Part shown: positions 59,702-64,000 of the stretch, in pieces | Numbering within the stretch: position 1 is the stretch's first letter | Layout of the letters: every line of letters starts with the position of its first letter | Assembly: GCA_035772735.1 (NCBI GenBank) | Contig: JASDFA010000001.1 | Span: 78,642,001-78,706,000 of the forward strand | Length of the DNA stretch: 64,000 nucleotides | Source of the DNA: Datura wrightii | Lineage: Eukaryota > Streptophyta > Magnoliopsida > Solanales > Solanaceae | Direction: 5' to 3' | Made by a program: the position numbers and the translations under genes | Notes under the pieces: generated by a model | Seen by the model: only the letters and a program-made list of their open reading frames with translations | What the model was told of the DNA's origin: nothing | Databases searched by the model: none

Positions 59702-60632
59702 CTCAGAACTACGCGCCAACATAGGTATGACCAGATTATTTTAAGACCTCCTATGTGAGCTTTCCCCTGCCCCAAGGGGGCCTTCATCTTGATATCGATA
59801 TCATGGTAGCGTCCTTAGCCCTGGAAAGGCTTTGGATGGCTCTACCTACTTGAGTGTGATAGTCGGGAACACGTAAGCTCTATCGTGGTAATGTCGGTTA
59901 AAAGACGAGTCTCCCATTGTTCCTCATGATTTTAGTTATGAATGTTTATCATTCATGATACATTTATATATATGATCTAAAACAGGTTTGACCCAATATA
60001 CAGTTTTACTTATGATCATGAGATTTCATCTTTGGGTCATTCGATTCAGTTATGATGTTCAGTTATGTTCAGATCATGATTTGAGAAAATAGCATGCCAG
60101 CCCTACTCTTAGATTCTTATCTTGATGTTGTTTTATATGCATGTTTAATTGATTTTACTTACTTAAGAAGTTTTACTTACCTTGCATACTCAGTACATTC
60201 CATGTACTGACCGCATACTCTATGTTGTATCGTTTCATGATACAGGCTTCGATCTTCAGACTCAGCCCCATCACTAGCTAGCTTCCAGAGTTAGTATCCA
60301 GTCTCTATTGGTGAGTCCTCATCTGTCGAGGTCCCCTCTTCCATCCAGTTATGTTTACGGATTTTCAGTTTCAGAATTAGAGAGTTAGTTGGGTCTTGTC
60401 CCATCAACTCTTCAGAAGTATAGGCTTTTCAGACAATAGAGTGTATTTAGCTTCAGACTTAGGTTGTATATTCAGATTGTTATGTTATGTTTGTATTTCT
60501 GCCATGTTTATTATGTTAAGTCTTCCACTTTACTTGATTGGGTTAGATGTATTTCATGTCATGGGTCGACTAGGAGTCTCTTGGGGCTCCTTGTCCCATG
60601 TCTCGATCCAGGCCCATGTTCGGGTCGTGACA
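59702..60632 (+). repeat. 5' LTR of element H (5'-truncated)
   Basis: Begins inside the conserved block at CTCAGAACTACGCGCC and ends GGGTCGTGACA. Only the last 931 bases of a roughly 2.2 kb Tekay LTR are left. Hairpin at 59709-59724. It has an inverted relative at 62626-63566. Confidence 0.87.
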
Positions 60633-60636
60633 AACT

Positions 60637-60648
60637 TAGTATCAAAGA
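60637..60648 (+). promoter_or_regulatory. Primer binding site of element H (mutated)
   Basis: TAGTATCAAAGA in the place of TGGTATCAGAGC, three changes; all look like G to A or C to A substitutions. Confidence 0.82.
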
Positions 60649-60841
60649 AATAGGTTTTCAAATGTCCTAGGTGTATGAAAGCCATGTAGAGTAGAGTATT
60701 TTTCATGGGTGTAAAGCGCGCCACACTTATGATGAAGAGGCTACAAGGCGTTTAAGAAATATTCCCTTTTTTCATGATCTATGTTGTGCTGTGAAATGTC
60801 TCTCTATCCTTCTAACTCGTGCTATTCGTGATTGCAAAATT

Positions 60842-61678
60842 ATGCCTCCCCACAGAGTTAATGGCAGAAGAAATGGAAATGGAAATGGCCATGAGGATGG
60901 CAATGGGGACTGGCACCATCAGGCCCCACCAGTCCATGAGCACCATGCACCAGAGTCGGTTGCCAATGATGAATTTAGGGCAGCCATTCAGATGCTAGCG
61001 CAGGCCCTGACCGCCCAGGTCAACCAGCAGGAAGTGGCGCATTCCCCGCAAAATAGGAATGCGATGGCAGCACAAGTCAAAGATTTCCTGAGGATGAACC
61101 CACCAGAGTTTCTTGGGTCAAAGGTGGACGAGGATCCACATAAATTTATTGATGAGGTTTTGAAGATCACCCAGGTCGTAGGGGTAAATGGAGAAGAGTG
61201 TGCTGATTTGGCCTCATACCAGTTGAAGGGGGTCGCACACATTTGGTTTAAACAATTGAAGGATAGTTGGGCAGTTGGAGTAGGCCCCATCAGTCGGGAG
61301 GAATTTCACGTCGCTTTTCTAGATAGGTTCTTTCCTCGAAAAATGTGGGAGTTGAAGGCAGCCGAGTTCGTGGATCTAAAAAAAGGGAAGATAACAATGC
61401 AGGAATATGCCCTAGAGTTCACTCGTCTGTCAAAGTACGCCCCAAAGTTAGTAGTTGATCAGAGGCCGCGAGTGAGCAGGCTTGTTTATGAGGTGGCGGA
61501 CTATCTAGACAAGGATTGCAAAGCCACTATACTCCATCAGGATATGGATTTTCCTCAGATAGTTTTGTATGCCCAGCAGATGAAGGCGGAACATCTAAGG
61601 GAGAGAGAGGCCAAAAAGGCCAGGACTGACAGTTATAGGTTCTCTCAGTCGAGGTCAGGTGGTAGGACCCGACAGTAG
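60842..61678 (+). CDS. Element H gag, long open frame
   Basis: I chose the ATG at 60842 because it begins MPPHRVNGRRNGNGNG, the shared Tekay gag start; the frame is open from 60791. It runs 278 codons to a TAG at 61676-61678. It covers the whole capsid-like core: DFLRMNPPEFLGSKVDEDPH, IDEVLKITQVVGVNG, ASYQLKGVAHIWFKQ, FLDRFFPRKMWELKAAEF, KKGKITMQEYALEFTRLSKY. The stop falls in the basic region just before the zinc knuckles. It is the best-kept gag in the window. Confidence 0.85.
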   Translation: MPPHRVNGRRNGNGNGHEDGNGDWHHQAPPVHEHHAPESVANDEFRAAIQMLAQALTAQVNQQEVAHSPQNRNAMAAQVKDFLRMNPPEFLGSKVDEDPHKFIDEVLKITQVVGVNGEECADLASYQLKGVAHIWFKQLKDSWAVGVGPISREEFHVAFLDRFFPRKMWELKAAEFVDLKKGKITMQEYALEFTRLSKYAPKLVVDQRPRVSRLVYEVADYLDKDCKATILHQDMDFPQIVLYAQQMKAEHLREREAKKARTDSYRFSQSRSGGRTRQ

Positions 61679-62040
61679 TCCCACAAGAGATTTTCAGCCC
61701 CAGCATCTTCAGCGATGAGTGTGCCATCCAGACCTAGGCACGACCAAAGAGAACGAGCAGAAGGCCCGCAGATTCTAGTATCCCAGTTTGCGATTGGTAT
61801 GGTCGGAACCACACAGGTCAGTGTTTGGCGGGTACACGTGCTTGCTTCGGGTGCAGGAAGCCCGGACATATGCTCAGAGATTTCCCAGCAGCTAGACAGG
61901 GCCATGATAGGGGCCGAGGCCCAGCTTTCGATTCTGCAGCTCAACCCACATGCCCAGCCCAACAGGGGGCATCTACTAGCACAGGTGGCGGTCAGCGCCA
62001 AAACAAATTCTATGCCTTAGCATCTTGCCAGGAGCAGGAG
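61679..62040 (+). pseudogene. Element H: gag zinc-knuckle region
   Basis: Continues gag after its stop. Two knuckles, near 61788-61826 (CDWYGRNHTGQC, second cysteine replaced) and 61843-61885 (CFGCRKPGHMLRDF, last cysteine replaced). Frames change between them and the following region. The stretch up to 62040 is the alanine/proline-rich link to protease. Confidence 0.78.
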
Positions 62041-62625
62041 GTCTCCTCGGATGTAGTCACTAGTATGTTACGAGTTTTCTACCTTGTGTTTTGTGACACC
62101 TTATGTGGCTAGTAGTTTCGGTGTCAGTCCCAAAAACTTGTCAAAACCCTTCTCAATATTTACTCCAGTGGGTGATTCAATTGTAGCTAGACGGGTGTAT
62201 AGTAGTTGCCCGGTAACAGTCCTTTAGAAAGTCACCTCAGCAGATCTAGTAGAGATAGCCATGACTGATTTCGATCTTATCCTCGGCATGGATTGGCTAT
62301 TCTCATGTTATGCCTCAGTTAATTGTAGAACCCGAGCAGTAAAGTTCAGATTTTCTGGTGAGCCAGTCCTAGAATGGAAGGGTAATTTAGTTGTCCTGTA
62401 GGTCGTTTTATTTCCTACCTTAGGGCCAAAAAGATGATCCCCAAAGGTTGTGTATACCATCTAATTAGGGTTAAGGATGCTATGTCAGAGACCCCGACTA
62501 TCCAGTCAATCCTAGTAGTATGTGAGTATCCAGAAGTCTTCCTAGATGATCTATCAGGAATTCCTCCCGAACGGGAGATTGATTTTGGTATTGACCTTCT
62601 CCCCAATACATAGCCTATATCAATT
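62041..62625 (+). pseudogene. Element H: protease (active site deleted) and RT start
   Basis: Between VFYL and FVTPYVAS near 62083 about 35 bases are missing, including the DTGA active site that element D has. FDLILGMDWLF is intact at about 62269. A stop lies in LQ*KVTS near 62225, and a one-base loss near 62394. The RT start (PPEREIDFGIDLLP) is followed by a stop and then the frame is cut at about 62625 by an inverted LTR. Confidence 0.83.
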
Positions 62626-64000
62626 TTTCACGACCCAAACATAGGCCCGGATCTATACACGGGACAAGGAGCCCCGAGAAACTCTAGGTCGACCCATGGC
62701 ATGAACATACATCTAACTCAATCAAATAAAGCAGAAGATCAACATGATAAACTTAGCGGAAGTCTGAAATAAGCCTAACATAAAAAATACACACGGATTT
62801 GAAGTTGATTACATTCCATTGTCTAAAAAGCCTCTAAGTCTGATGAGTTGATGAGACAAGACCCCAACTAACTCTCTAAAGCTGAAAACTGAAAATATTC
62901 AATCATAACTTAATGATAGATGAGGACTCACCAATAGGGATTGATGCTACTCCGAAAGCTGGCTAGTGATGGGGCTGAGTCTGAAGATCGGAACCTGTAT
63001 CATGAAACGATACAACATAGAGTATGCGGTTAGTATGTGAAATTTACCGAGTATACCAGGAAAGTAAAACCATTTATATAAGTAAAATCATTTTAAACAT
63101 GTATAATATAAAACATGATCAAAACAAGAATATTAGAGTAGGGCTTGCATGCTATTTTTTAAAATCATGATCGGAACATAACATAACATCATAACTAAAT
63201 CAATTGACCCAAAGCTGAAATCTGATATTAATAAGTAAAACTGAATATTGGGTCAAACCTTCTTTAAAACATATATATATATATATAATATATATATTTA
63301 TATATATATATATCATGAGTGATAAACATGCATAACTAAAATCATGAGGAATAATGGGAGACTCGTCATATAAACGACATACCACAATAGAGCTTACGTG
63401 GTCCCAACTATTATACTCAAGTGGGTAGAGCCGTCCAAAGCCTTGCTAGGGCTAAAGATGATACCATGATATCGATATCAAGCTGAAGGCGCCTTGGGGT
63501 AGAGGATAGCTCATATACGAGGTCCCAATATAATCTGATCATACCTACGTCCGCGCGTAGTTCAGAGGCGTAGGGTTGACTGACCCTTAGCCTACTGGGT
63601 GCTAGACACTACTCCCAAAAATATTCATATGCTCTCCATCATTTTTCAATGAAGCTGAACATCGTCTATTGACGAAGCTGAATAATCATGAATACATATA
63701 AATCTGAATCATACATGAGGAGCCTTGGCATAAACCATACCACAAGCTGAGTAAAAATTGGGAGTCTAGACTCGAAAACCATGTGGTAAGGTAATTTAAC
63801 ATGAATCACAAATCATACTCGAACATATGGGCTTGATTAATAACTTAACATGCTTGGAAATACTTAATTCACTCAAAAACATTATCATAAACATGGGTAA
63901 CTTGAAAACATGCTTTTCATCATAAATATCTCATCATACTTGAACATTTATCATAAATCTCAACTTTCATGAACTTCTCATAAATGAGTATTTTAATTCA
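62626..64000 (-). repeat. Tekay-type LTR in inverted orientation (runs off window)
   Basis: Reads on the minus strand. Its 3' end, GGTCGTGA, lies at 62628-62635, so on the plus strand it begins TCACGACCC. The following order of blocks is the exact reverse of the other LTRs, with a perfect CTACG-N6-CGTAG hairpin at 63545-63560. If it belongs to a full element, this is that element's 3' LTR and the rest lies beyond 64000. The terminal CA appears as AA. Confidence 0.87.
63270..63313. repeat. AT microsatellite in the inverted LTR
   Basis: About 44 bases of nearly pure (AT)n. The matching place in element H (59965-59975) has only a short ATATAT, so the tract expanded in this copy. Confidence 0.92.

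Overview
The window is nuclear DNA from a flowering plant and consists almost entirely of LTR retrotransposons inserted into one another. I see no intact host gene, rRNA, tRNA or CRISPR array. The element types point to a large-genome member of the Solanaceae: Ty3/Gypsy chromoviruses of the Del/Tekay type with about 2.2 kb LTRs and an initiator-tRNA-Met primer site, an Athila-type element with a tRNA-Asp primer site and a 'putative plant transposon protein' region, and an L1-type LINE. Capsicum is my best guess, from memory of such repeats only. A mitochondrial nad5 fragment lies in the nuclear sequence.

Layout. (1) 1-12464, minus strand: an Athila-like element with both LTRs (the 3' LTR loses about 16 bases at the window edge). 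Gag, protease, RT, RNase H and integrase are all recognisable but carry a few stops and frameshifts, and a broken env-position ORF follows. It sits inside the 5' LTR of the next element. (2) 12465-52337, plus strand: a head-to-tail chain of Tekay-type pieces: LTR1 - internal B - LTR2 - internal C - LTR3 - internal E - LTR4 - internal F - LTR5. LTR3 is split by a complete younger Tekay element, D (25372-34699, exact GTACG target-site duplication), and by a roughly 3.2 kb LTR-like segment (about 35301-38490). LTR2 carries a 260-base GC-rich insert. (3) 52338-52860: a nad5-derived mitochondrial insert directly against the end of LTR5. (4) 52862-55622: a degenerate minus-strand Gypsy gag-protease-RT remnant, then the end of an unrelated LTR. 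(5) 55640-59055: a decayed minus-strand L1-type LINE with ORF1, endonuclease and RT pieces. (6) 59702-62625: a 5' Tekay element H with a long gag frame, cut at the start of RT by (7) a Tekay-type LTR in the opposite orientation that runs off the window.

The coding regions once formed gag-pol polyproteins that package, copy and integrate the elements. The chromodomain after integrase in the Tekay elements is known in this family to bias insertion toward heterochromatin. Almost all frames are now broken. The freshest are the Athila pol, the protease-RT of D and the gag of H.

The observations most worth following are the multi-LTR chain, internal regions E and F sharing the same stop codons and frameshift, a small hairpin kept in nine diverged LTRs, short palindromes concentrated in the LTRs, the nad5 insert with a partial second copy, and two similar GC-rich TATA modules in otherwise AT-rich DNA.
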